From Nostocoides japonicum T1-X7 (GTDB lineage: Bacteria > Actinomycetota > Actinomycetes > Actinomycetales > Dermatophilaceae): 32,091 nucleotides of DNA. Both the position numbers and the translations under genes were made by a program. Below are positions 7,263 through 15,390 of the stretch, piece by piece (positions within the stretch are counted from its first letter, which is position 1; every line of letters starts with the position of its first letter). The stretch is taken from assembly GCF_001046855.1 (NCBI RefSeq), contig NZ_HF570958.1, positions 1,158,999 to 1,191,089 on the forward strand, given 5' to 3'. The notes under the pieces are model-generated. The model worked only from the letters and a program-made list of their open reading frames with translations, was not told the DNA's origin and made no database searches.

Positions 7263-9095
7263 ATGGCGGACACGATCTACCCCTTCGACGACACCCAGGA
7301 CTTCGAGGACGCCGAGCGAGGTCACATCGCCTCGCTGACGCCAGGAGTCATCAGAAATGCCGCGGGTGACGTGGTGTGGGACAACGACTCCTACGACTTC
7401 ATCACCGGTGACGCGCCTGAGACCGTTCATCCGAGTCTGTGGCGGCAGTCGCAGCTCGTCGCGAAGCAGGGCCTCTTCGAGGTGACCGACGGGATCTACC
7501 AGGTGCGCGGGTTCGACCTGTCGAACATCTCCTTCGTGGAGGGCGACACCGGGGTCATCGTCATCGACCCGCTCATCTCCACCGAGACGGCGGAGGCCGC
7601 CCTCGAGCTCTACCGCGAGCACCGGGGCGACCGCCCGGTCGTCGCCGTCATCTACACCCACTGCCACGTCGACCACTTCGGCGGCGTCAAGGGCGTGACG
7701 ACCCAGGAGGAGGTCGACGACGGCAGGGTGCAGATCATCGCGCCGGTGGGCTTCCTCGAGCCGGCCATCGCGGAGAACCTCTACACCGGCACGGCGATGG
7801 CCCGCCGCGCCGGCTACATGTACGGCGCGGCGCTGCCGCGCAACGCCGCCGGGGGTCTCGGGGCGGGGCTCGGCCAGACGACGTCCACCGGCACGGTCAC
7901 CCTCATCACACCGACGGTGGAGATCACGCACACGGGCCAGGAGCTGACCGTCGACGGAGTCCGGATGGTCTTCCAGCTCGCCCCGGGCACCGAGGCGCCG
8001 GCCGAGATGCACTTCCACTTCCCGGACTGCCGGGCCCTGTGCATGGCCGAGAATGCGACGCATACGCTCCACAACATCCTCACCATCCGAGGGGCCGTCG
8101 TCCGCGACCCGCACACGTGGTCCCACTACCTCGGGGAGGCGCTGGAGCTGTTCGGCGCCGACTCCGACGTCGTCTTCACCTCCCACCACTGGCCGACCTG
8201 GGGCAACGACCGGGTCGTCGAGTTCATCGCGACGCACCGCGACCTCTACGCCTACCTCCACGACCAGACCCTGCGGATGCTCAATGCCGGGTACACCGGC
8301 CCGGAGATCGCCGAGCAGCTCCAGATGCCGCCCTCGCTCGACCGGGCGTGGAGCACGCACGGCTACTACGGGTCGGTGAGCCACAACGTCAAGGCGATCT
8401 ACCAGCGCTACCTGGGCTGGTACGACGGCAACCCCGCGCGGTTGTGGCAGCACCCGCCGCAGGAGGCGGCCACGCGCTACGTCGAGTTCATGGGCGGCGC
8501 CGACGCGGTCGTGGAGAAGGCCCGTGCCAGCTTCGAGGCCGGAGACCTGCGCTGGGCGGCCCAGGTGCTCGACCACGTCGTCTTCGCGGACCCCACCCAC
8601 GAAGCCGCACGGGCGCTGCTCGCCGACACGCTCGAGGCGCTCGGGTTCGGGAGCGAGAACGGCACGTGGCGCAGCGCGTTCCTCTCCGGCGCGATGGAGC
8701 TGCGCAGCGGGAGCTTCGGGTCCCCGACCGTCAGCGCCTCACCGGACATCATCGGTCAGCTGTCTCCGCAGATGTTCCTCGACGCCGTGGCGATCCAGGT
8801 CGACGGGCCCCGCGCGTGGGACCTCGACATCGCCCTGCGCTGGGTGTTCCCCGACCACGACGTCACGCTGCGGACCTCGCTGCGCAACGGCGCGCTGACC
8901 TACGGCTCGGACACGCCGGGAGACGTCGCGGCGACCATCACGGTCCCCCGGAGGGCCCTCGCGCTCCTCGCGGGCGGCGACGTCGCAGGAGCCCAGGGCG
9001 CCGGTCTCGTCGTCGACGGGGACCCCGGCGTCCTCCAGCAGATCTTCGCGGTCCTGCAGGCACCCGACCCCGGCTTCAACATCATCGAGCCCTGA
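7263..9095 (+). CDS. Type III alkylsulfatase, metallo-beta-lactamase fold (SdsA1-like)
   Basis: The enzyme hydrolyses primary or secondary alkyl sulfate esters to alcohol and sulfate using a binuclear zinc site. The metal motif THCHVDH gives His133, His135, Asp137 and His138. Glu244, Glu263 (AENATHTLHN) and His308 (TSHHWPTWGN) fall at the spacings known for SdsA1 ligands. After the catalytic domain come an alpha-helical dimerisation region (about 320-480) and an SCP2-like C-terminal domain (about 490-610) that binds the aliphatic chain. The 610-residue protein lacks a signal peptide, unlike secreted SdsA1, so it is probably cytoplasmic. ATG 7263 was chosen because a GAGGAGCGCAGG ribosome site immediately precedes it and the family N-terminus (DTIYPFDDTQDFEDA) begins there. 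Neighbours on both sides are on the opposite strand. Confidence 0.92.
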   Translation: MADTIYPFDDTQDFEDAERGHIASLTPGVIRNAAGDVVWDNDSYDFITGDAPETVHPSLWRQSQLVAKQGLFEVTDGIYQVRGFDLSNISFVEGDTGVIVIDPLISTETAEAALELYREHRGDRPVVAVIYTHCHVDHFGGVKGVTTQEEVDDGRVQIIAPVGFLEPAIAENLYTGTAMARRAGYMYGAALPRNAAGGLGAGLGQTTSTGTVTLITPTVEITHTGQELTVDGVRMVFQLAPGTEAPAEMHFHFPDCRALCMAENATHTLHNILTIRGAVVRDPHTWSHYLGEALELFGADSDVVFTSHHWPTWGNDRVVEFIATHRDLYAYLHDQTLRMLNAGYTGPEIAEQLQMPPSLDRAWSTHGYYGSVSHNVKAIYQRYLGWYDGNPARLWQHPPQEAATRYVEFMGGADAVVEKARASFEAGDLRWAAQVLDHVVFADPTHEAARALLADTLEALGFGSENGTWRSAFLSGAMELRSGSFGSPTVSASPDIIGQLSPQMFLDAVAIQVDGPRAWDLDIALRWVFPDHDVTLRTSLRNGALTYGSDTPGDVAATITVPRRALALLAGGDVAGAQGAGLVVDGDPGVLQQIFAVLQAPDPGFNIIEP

Positions 9096-9117
9096 CCGAC
9101 GTCGTCGGATCCTGGCA

Positions 9118-9148
9118 GCGGCGCCCTCCGGGGCGCCGAGGGCGCCGC
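9118..9148. terminator. Perfect 11-bp stem terminator between convergent genes
   Basis: GCGGCGCCCTC (9118-9128), a 9-base loop and GAGGGCGCCGC (9138-9148) form a perfect GC-rich hairpin. It occupies the 58-base gap between the convergent alkylsulfatase and acyl-CoA ligase genes. No clear T-tract follows on either strand, as is common for hairpin terminators in high-GC actinobacteria. Its position suggests it serves both genes. Confidence 0.75.
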
Positions 9149-9153
9149 GGCCG

Positions 9154-10635
9154 TCACGCCCTCGACCGCTGCCGGAGGAATCCCTTGACGATCTTGCCGA
9201 CCGAGTTCTTCGGCAGGCTCGGGAGGACCTGGACCTCGACGGGGCGCTTGTACTTCGCGAGGACCCGCTCGCAGAGCTCGGACACCTCGGCCGGGTCGAT
9301 GGTCATCCCGGGGCGCGGGGCGACGAAGGCCACCGGCACCTCGCCCATGACGGGGTCCGGGCGGCCGACGACGGCCGTCTCGAGGACGGCCGGGTGCCGG
9401 TAGATGACGTCCTCGATCTCCTTGGGGTAGATGTTCTCCCCGCCGCGGATGATCATGTCCTTGAGCCGGTCGACGAGGACGAGGTAGCCGTCCTCGTCGA
9501 GGCGGCCGACGTCGCCCGTGTGCAGCCACCCGTCGCGGACGACCGTCGCGGTGACCTCGGGCTTGCCGAGGTAGCCGCGCATGACGTTGGCGCCGCGGAT
9601 GACGACCTCGCCGGAGGCTCCCGGTGGCAGGAGCTCGCCGTCGAGGCCCATGATCGCCACCTCCTGGCCCGGCAGTGCTCGCCCCACCGTGCCGGGCTTG
9701 CGCGGGCCGGCCACCGGGTTGAGGGTCGCTGCGACGGAGCACTCGGACAGGCCGTACCCCTCGACGACGGGGAAGCCGAAGCGCCTCTCGATCGTGCCGA
9801 TGAGCTCGGGCGGCATCGGGGCGGCGCCGCAGATCGCGAACCGCAGGCTCGTGGTGTCGACGGCGCGGTCGGTCTTCGCGTCGAGGAGCGCGTAGATCGT
9901 GGGGACGGCGGAGAAGAAGGTCGGCCGGGTCGTCTCGATGATCTCCCAGAAGGAGTCGACGGCGAACCGGGGAGCCACGACGACGGCGCCCCTGGCCCTC
10001 AGGGTGGCGAGGACGCTGACGACGAGCCCGTTGACGTGGAACAGGGGCAGGACGAGCAGGCTCGTGTCGTCCTCGGTGAGGCTCAGCTCGGTGATGAGGG
10101 CGTCGCTCATCGCCGTGAGGTTGGCGTGGTCGAGGAGCACGCCCTTGGGGCGGCCGGTCGTCCCGCTCGTGTAGATGATGAGGGCGAAGTCGTCGAGCGC
10201 CGGTCCCGGCCCGGGCGTCCCGGCCGGTGAGTCTCCGGAGGGCAGCACCTCCGACCGGTCGACGTGGTGGATGTCGAGGGCGGATGCCAGGGCGCCGCCG
10301 CGGTCCTCGGCGACGAGGACCCGGCTCGCGGAGTCCTCGAGCTGATAGGTCACCTCGTCGTCGGTGAGGGCGGGGTTCACCGGCGTCGTCGCCGCGCCGA
10401 GGCTCCACGCCGCGAACATCGTGACGACGAGCTCGACACAGTTGGGCAGCATGACGGCCACGGTGTCGCCGCTCGACACACCGAACCCGGACAGCCGGGC
10501 GGCGCACGCGACGACCGCGGAGTGGAACCGCTCGTTCGTCAGGGCGTGCTCCGCGTCCCTGATGCAGGCACGGTGCGGATCGGTCGACGCACGCTGCTGC
10601 GTGAGGTCGGCGATGGCCAAGGGCGTCTGGTTCAC
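9154..10635 (-). CDS. AMP-forming acyl-CoA ligase (class I adenylate-forming)
   Basis: This enzyme activates a carboxylic acid to an acyl-AMP and then an acyl-CoA. Diagnostic motifs are the P-loop YTSGTTGRPKG (about residues 155-165), YGLSECS, the hinge region GWLHTGDVGRLDEDGYLVLV with DRLKDMIIRGGENIYPKEIE, and the catalytic lysine near residue 481 in PKNSVGKIVKG. The GTG start at 10635 gives 493 residues and a normal family N-terminus. An upstream in-frame GTG at 10695 would add 20 residues without homology, and neither start has a strong ribosome site. The gene is divergent from the carboxylase-like operon by 218 bases. In the known acetophenone pathway a benzoylacetate-CoA ligase is encoded beside the carboxylase genes, so a 3-oxoacid ligase is an attractive guess. 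Specificity cannot be read from sequence; a fatty acid or MenE-like ligase is the alternative. Confidence 0.85.
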   Translation of the reverse strand: MNQTPLAIADLTQQRASTDPHRACIRDAEHALTNERFHSAVVACAARLSGFGVSSGDTVAVMLPNCVELVVTMFAAWSLGAATTPVNPALTDDEVTYQLEDSASRVLVAEDRGGALASALDIHHVDRSEVLPSGDSPAGTPGPGPALDDFALIIYTSGTTGRPKGVLLDHANLTAMSDALITELSLTEDDTSLLVLPLFHVNGLVVSVLATLRARGAVVVAPRFAVDSFWEIIETTRPTFFSAVPTIYALLDAKTDRAVDTTSLRFAICGAAPMPPELIGTIERRFGFPVVEGYGLSECSVAATLNPVAGPRKPGTVGRALPGQEVAIMGLDGELLPPGASGEVVIRGANVMRGYLGKPEVTATVVRDGWLHTGDVGRLDEDGYLVLVDRLKDMIIRGGENIYPKEIEDVIYRHPAVLETAVVGRPDPVMGEVPVAFVAPRPGMTIDPAEVSELCERVLAKYKRPVEVQVLPSLPKNSVGKIVKGFLRQRSRA

Positions 10636-10682
10636 GCGTCCGAGGCTACGAACGCCTCGGCCGGATGGCTTCGTGCCTCGGT

Positions 10683-10707
10683 GACAAGTTCCCACGACAA
10701 CTTCGTC
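10683..10707. promoter_or_regulatory. Imperfect inverted repeat in the ligase / carboxylase divergent region
   Basis: GACAAGTT and AACTTCGTC form arms that pair with one bulged base across an 8-base spacer. The element is one of the less GC-rich patches of the divergent spacer 10636-10853, which otherwise shows no clear -10/-35 boxes. It overlaps the region where the ligase promoter or 5' end should lie. It is a candidate operator for the PucR-type regulator encoded at the end of the operon. Confidence 0.3.
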
Positions 10708-10853
10708 GTCGGAGAACGATGAGCCGGCGCCCCGAGACGACGAGGGTTCAGGGCATCGCGGAGCAGCGACCTCCCGACCCTCACGTGACGATCCAGGGTC
10801 CGGCGGTGGCGGCCCGCACGCCCGGCCGGTCCAGCACAGGAGCTCCAGGATTC

Positions 10854-12788
10854 ATGAGCAGACTCATCACCATCGACAACGGCGGCACGCTGACCGACGT
10901 CTGTGTCATCGACGGCCAGCAGGTCGCATACACCAAGACCCTCACGACGCCGCACGACCTGAGCCGTTGCCTCTTCGACGGACTCGAACGCGTCTCCCAC
11001 GAGGTCGGTGACGCGCGCTCCCTCCCGGCGCTGCTCCGGACGACCGACTACATCCGCTACTCCACGACCCAGGGGACCAACGCCCTCGTCCAACGGGTGG
11101 GCCCGAGGCTCGGCCTCCTCGTCGACGACCCGCGCATCCTGGAGGACCTGGCGCGGGAGGAGGAGACGGCCGACCTGTACGCCGCCCTCGTCGGGTCGCG
11201 CAGCGCGGTCCTCGACCTCGGTGTCGACGACGAGACGCTCGAGGGCGAGCTCGTCACGGTATGCAACAGGCTCGCCGCGGAGGGCGCGAGCCGGTTCGTC
11301 ATCTCGGTCGGCGGCCCGGACGGCGCGGTCGCCGAGCGGCGGATCCGGGACCTGCTGCTGGCCATCTTCCCTCGCCAGCTGCTCGGCGCGGTGCCGCTCC
11401 TGTTCAGCAACGAGCTCATCGGGGGCGACGACGACGTCCGGCGGACGTGGTCGAGCCTGCTCAACGCCTTCCTCCACCCGGCGATGGAGCGGTTCCTCTT
11501 CAACGCGGAGAGCCGGCTCCGCGAGCACCGCACGCGGAACCCGCTGCTCGTCTTCCGCAACGACGGCGCCTCGTCGCGGGTCGCGAAGTCGGCGGCCATC
11601 AAGACCTACAGCTCCGGCCCGCGCGGCGGCGTGGAGGGCACGCGGGCCCTCGCGCGGCACTACGGGCTCGACGAGGTCCTCATGGTCGACGTCGGCGGCA
11701 CGACGACCGACCTCGCCATGGTCCGCGACGGAGCCGTCGACATCGACTGGTTCGGCACGGTCGCCGGCGTGACGACGTCCCTGCCGCTCGCCCGCATCAC
11801 GAGCCACGGCATCGGTGGCAGCTCGGTGTTCCATGTGACCGACGGCGTCCTCGGCGTCGGGCCCCGGAGCGTCGGCGCCGCCCCCGGACCCGCGTGCTTC
11901 GGGCTCGGTGGCACGCAGGCCACGATCACCGACGTCCTGCTCCTCACCGGGGTCCTCGACAGCAGCACCTACCTCGGGGGAACCTTCCGGCTCGACGTCG
12001 ACCGGAGCGCGGCAGCCGTCCGGGCGACGATCGCCGATCCGCTCGGGATCGACCTGCCCGAGGCCCTCACCCGGATGCAGGACACGTATGCCGCCCGGAT
12101 GGCCGAGGTCCTGCGCACCGAGGCCGGGCCGGCGACGACGATCGCCGCGTTCGGCGGAGCGGGGCCGATGAGCATCTGCGCGGCGGCCCGCCGGGCGGGC
12201 GTGCCGAACGTCGTCATCCCGCGATCCGCCGCGGTGTTCAGCGCGTTCGGGATCGGGTTCTCCGACATCGGCCAGACCTATCGCACGGCGGCGGGGGACC
12301 GGCCCGACGACGCGGCGGTGACGGCCGCGATCGAGGAGCTGCTCGCCCACGCCGAGCGGGACATGTTCGCCGAGAACATCGCGATCGCCGACTGCGAGCT
12401 CACCTGGGCGGTCGTCGACGCCGCCGGTGCGACGACGCCGCTCGGGGGCCGGGACGACGCGGCGAGGGCCCTGAAGGCGGGCGGCCGGGTCCAGCTGCAG
12501 GTGGTGGCGGTCCTGCCGCACCCGAGGCTCGAGGACCCCGTGGCGATCTCGCATACCGCCTTCGAGTCGTCGGGAACTCGGGCCGTCGCGGACGCCACGG
12601 GGACCCGGAGCGAGGTCCCGGTCGTCGACCTCGCCCGCCAGGAGCACGGTGCGGAGGGCCATGGGCCGCTGGTCGTCGAAGGCCCCTTCTTCACGATGTT
12701 CGTGCCGGACGGCTGGACCGTCGCCGTGAGCGGCTCCGGCGACCTCCTGCTCACCGACATCCCCGGCTCCTCGAAGGAGAACGACTGA
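10854..12788 (+). CDS. HyuA-family subunit 1 of a putative acetophenone/acetone carboxylase-type complex
   Basis: This 644-residue protein belongs to the hydantoinase A/oxoprolinase family, with an ASKHA-like ATP-binding fold. The N-terminal phosphate-binding motif is TIDNGGTLTDV, with Asn where most relatives have a hydrophobic residue before the Gly pair. A second ATPase motif, MVDVGGTTTDLAMV, lies near residue 285, preceded by SSGPRGGVEGTRAL; AAPGPACFGLGG follows near 345. It is the first gene of a five-gene operon whose order and sizes resemble apcABCDE. In that enzyme class HyuA-like subunits bind ATP and help phosphorylate the ketone enol and bicarbonate. ATG 10854 is chosen because the motif starts within seven residues and an AGGAGCTCCAGGA ribosome site precedes it. 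An upstream in-frame ATG at 10719 with GGAG would add 45 residues of unrelated sequence. Hydantoinase, oxoprolinase or lactamase activity remains possible. Confidence 0.82.
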   Translation: MSRLITIDNGGTLTDVCVIDGQQVAYTKTLTTPHDLSRCLFDGLERVSHEVGDARSLPALLRTTDYIRYSTTQGTNALVQRVGPRLGLLVDDPRILEDLAREEETADLYAALVGSRSAVLDLGVDDETLEGELVTVCNRLAAEGASRFVISVGGPDGAVAERRIRDLLLAIFPRQLLGAVPLLFSNELIGGDDDVRRTWSSLLNAFLHPAMERFLFNAESRLREHRTRNPLLVFRNDGASSRVAKSAAIKTYSSGPRGGVEGTRALARHYGLDEVLMVDVGGTTTDLAMVRDGAVDIDWFGTVAGVTTSLPLARITSHGIGGSSVFHVTDGVLGVGPRSVGAAPGPACFGLGGTQATITDVLLLTGVLDSSTYLGGTFRLDVDRSAAAVRATIADPLGIDLPEALTRMQDTYAARMAEVLRTEAGPATTIAAFGGAGPMSICAAARRAGVPNVVIPRSAAVFSAFGIGFSDIGQTYRTAAGDRPDDAAVTAAIEELLAHAERDMFAENIAIADCELTWAVVDAAGATTPLGGRDDAARALKAGGRVQLQVVAVLPHPRLEDPVAISHTAFESSGTRAVADATGTRSEVPVVDLARQEHGAEGHGPLVVEGPFFTMFVPDGWTVAVSGSGDLLLTDIPGSSKEND

Positions 12789-13189
12789 TGCGCATCCCCA
12801 TGACCGAGTACCTCGACATCGACCTCGACACCGAGATGTGGCGGTGCCGCCGCTGCGACGCGGACATCGCTCCGGCTCGGGACGACTACAAGACGGGGAC
12901 GCTCGTCTACGACCGCGACCCCACCGAGATCCACCGTCCCCTCATCGACGCCGACCGGTACGAGTTCACCTTCGCCCCCGACCCGAGCTGGTGCCGGATC
13001 CTCGAGTTCTCCTGCCCCGGCTGCGGAACCATGCTCGAGACCGAGTACCTCCCGCCGGGCCACCCACCGACGCACGACCTCGAGATCGACGTCGACGCCC
13101 TCCGCGCCCAGTGGTCGGGCTGGCAGGGCCCCGTCCCGCTGACCCTCGGCCGCGACGTGCAGGTCACCGACCACCTCCATACCCACTGA
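12788..13189 (+). CDS. Small four-cysteine zinc-ribbon-like subunit (acetone carboxylase gamma-like)
   Basis: The 133-residue acidic protein has two CxxC pairs, Cys20/Cys23 (WRCRRCDADI) and Cys76/Cys79 (FSCPGCGTML), plus Cys69, suggesting a structural zinc site. The segment after the second pair, ETEYLPPGHPP, and the Asp-rich C-terminus fit my recollection of the small subunits of acetone and acetophenone carboxylases. Ordinary hydantoinase or oxoprolinase operons lack such a gene, so its presence is the main argument for a carboxylase. Its ATG overlaps the upstream stop by one base (TGATG), with AAGGAG as ribosome site, so it is translationally coupled. The match to the gamma family is judged from the cysteine pattern and position, not from a search. 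Confidence 0.75.
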   Translation: MRIPMTEYLDIDLDTEMWRCRRCDADIAPARDDYKTGTLVYDRDPTEIHRPLIDADRYEFTFAPDPSWCRILEFSCPGCGTMLETEYLPPGHPPTHDLEIDVDALRAQWSGWQGPVPLTLGRDVQVTDHLHTH

Positions 13190-13214
13190 CCCGCCTGCGC
13201 AGAAAGGCAGCCCC

Positions 13215-15353
13215 ATGAAGCGGATCTCGGTCGACATCGGCGGCACGTTCACCGACTGCCTCGTCGCCTGGGACGGCACCTACGTCCAGGCCAAGGCTCT
13301 GACCACCCACCACAACCTCTCCAGCGGCTTCAACGAGGCCCTCGACCACGCGTGCTCCACGCTGCAGCTCGACCGCAAGACCGTCCTCTCGGGCGTCGAC
13401 TCGGTCCGGTATGCGACGACGCTCGGGACGAATGCGCTCATCGAACGCAAGGGCCCGGCCGTCGGCGCCCTCGTGACCGCCGGGTTCGACGCCACGATCC
13501 CGCTGTCCCGGGGACGGGGCTACGGAGAGGGGCTCGACGAGCTCGGCCGCAACGACCTGTCGAGCGGCACCCGCCCCGACCCCATCGTCCCGCAACGCCT
13601 CATCCGGTCGGTGCGCGAGCGGGTCGACTACGCAGGGAACGTCGTCCTCGACCTCGACGAGGACGACGTGCGCCGCGCCCTGCGGGGCCTTGTCGACGCG
13701 GGTGCCCAGGCCGTCGTCGTCTCCTTCACCAACGCCGTGGAGAACCCCGTCCACGAGCGGCGGGTCCAGCAGATCTTCCTCGAGGAGTACCCGGCCCATC
13801 AGCTCGGGTCGATCCCCATGCTGTTGTCGCACCAGATGTCGGGGCGCAAGGGGGAGTACGTCCGGACGACGTCGACGATCATCGCGGCATACCTCCACTC
13901 GACGATGTACTTCGCGCTGTCCGATCTCGAGCAGAACCTCCGCGAACACGGTTACACGAGGCCGATGCTCGTCAACCACAACTCCGGCGGGATGGCGCAG
14001 CTGAACTCGACGGACGCCCTCCAGACGATCCACAGCGGCCCGGTCGCCGGTATCGCGGCGAGCGAGCACCTCGGCCAGCAGACCGGCATCGGCAACGTCG
14101 TGGCGACCGACATGGGCGGCACGAGCTTCGACATCGGCCTCGTCCCCGGGGACGGGGTGAAGCACTACGACTTCATGCCCGTCATCGACCGCTGGCTCGT
14201 CACCGTCCCGATGGTGCACCTCGTGACCCTCGGGGCCGGTGGCGGCTCCATCGCCCGGTACGACACGCTCCACAAGTCCATCGCCGTAGGACCGGAGAGC
14301 GCCGGATCGTCGCCCGGGCCGGCCTGCTACGACCGCGGCGGATCGCGCCCCACCGTGACCGACGCCGACGTCGTCCTCGGCTACATCGACCCCGTGGGGT
14401 ATGCCGGGGGCAACATCCCGCTCAACGTCAAGCGCGCCCGGTTCGCCCTCGACGAGGAGTTCGGCGACCACCTCGACCTGGAGATCGAGGAGATCGCCGC
14501 GCTCATCACGTCCGAGGTCGACGAGCAGATGGCCAGCGGCATGGCCAAGGAGCTGCGCCTGCGGGGTTACCAGCCGCAGGAGTTCACCATGCTCGCGTAC
14601 GGCGGGAACGGTCCGCTCCACGCCTGCGGCATCGCCGGACACCTCGGCATCGACAGGGTCCTCGTGCCGCCCTACAGCTCGGTCTTCTCCGCGCTCGGCG
14701 CGGGGAACACCTCCCAGCTGCACATCCACGAGCGGACCGTGCCGATCACCCTCTTCGACGCGACGACCCGGGTGCTGTTCACCGACTTCGACGCCTTCAA
14801 CGGGGTCGTCGAGGAGCTGGAGGAGAAGGGACGCAACGATCTCGTCCGGCAGGGCCTGGACCGCGACGCGATCCAGCACCGGCTCGAGCTCGACATGCGC
14901 TACGGCAACCAGCTGGTCACGATGGCGGTCACCTCCGACATCTCGCGGATGACGAGCATCGGCGACTGCCTCCACCTCGCCGAGCTGTTCGCGGGCGACT
15001 ACGCGAGACGCTACGGGGCCGGATCCCAGTCCCCCGAGGCCGGGATCCGGGTCACCACCGTCCGCGTCGCGTCGTACGTCCCGACCGAGACGATCACCTT
15101 CGACGCACGGCGGCCCAGCGGCGAGCTCGTGTCTCCGGCGCCGGTCGGCACACGGACCTGCCGGTTCCCCGGTGTGGAGGGCCCCGTCGAGGTCTCCGTC
15201 TACGACGAGGCGGCGCTGCAGCCGTCGGCCGTCCTCCACGGCCCCGCGGTCGTCACCGTCCCGACGACGACCTACCTCGTCCAGCCGGGCTGGCGGCTCG
15301 AGGTCGGCGGCCACGGCGCCATCTGGTTCCTTCGCGACGACGCCGCGTCGTGA
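13215..15353 (+). CDS. HyuA-family subunit 2 of the putative ketone carboxylase
   Basis: This second HyuA/oxoprolinase-type protein has 712 residues. It carries the canonical N-terminal ATP motif SVDIGGTFTDCLV (residues 5-17), the second phosphate motif TDMGGTSFDIGLV near residue 300, GAGGGSIARYD near 340 and SAGSSPGPACYDRGG near 365. Compared with subunit 1 it has the standard motif and a longer C-terminal domain, so the two copies are diverged paralogues rather than a recent duplication. The AGAAAGG ribosome site lies just before ATG 13215, 25 bases after the small subunit. Two unequal HyuA-like chains in one complex are known for acetophenone carboxylase, and this operon fits that plan. 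Function otherwise rests on family and context. Confidence 0.82.
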   Translation: MKRISVDIGGTFTDCLVAWDGTYVQAKALTTHHNLSSGFNEALDHACSTLQLDRKTVLSGVDSVRYATTLGTNALIERKGPAVGALVTAGFDATIPLSRGRGYGEGLDELGRNDLSSGTRPDPIVPQRLIRSVRERVDYAGNVVLDLDEDDVRRALRGLVDAGAQAVVVSFTNAVENPVHERRVQQIFLEEYPAHQLGSIPMLLSHQMSGRKGEYVRTTSTIIAAYLHSTMYFALSDLEQNLREHGYTRPMLVNHNSGGMAQLNSTDALQTIHSGPVAGIAASEHLGQQTGIGNVVATDMGGTSFDIGLVPGDGVKHYDFMPVIDRWLVTVPMVHLVTLGAGGGSIARYDTLHKSIAVGPESAGSSPGPACYDRGGSRPTVTDADVVLGYIDPVGYAGGNIPLNVKRARFALDEEFGDHLDLEIEEIAALITSEVDEQMASGMAKELRLRGYQPQEFTMLAYGGNGPLHACGIAGHLGIDRVLVPPYSSVFSALGAGNTSQLHIHERTVPITLFDATTRVLFTDFDAFNGVVEELEEKGRNDLVRQGLDRDAIQHRLELDMRYGNQLVTMAVTSDISRMTSIGDCLHLAELFAGDYARRYGAGSQSPEAGIRVTTVRVASYVPTETITFDARRPSGELVSPAPVGTRTCRFPGVEGPVEVSVYDEAALQPSAVLHGPAVVTVPTTTYLVQPGWRLEVGGHGAIWFLRDDAAS

Positions 15354-15390
15354 TCATCCATCCAGTCCGTCCTTCCGTTTGGAGCTACCG

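Noticed and set aside
10719..10853. An upstream ATG with GGAG that would extend the first HyuA-like protein by 45 residues.
   Set aside because: The extra residues have no family resemblance. The ATG at 10854 has its own ribosome site directly before the conserved ATP motif. It remains an alternative start.
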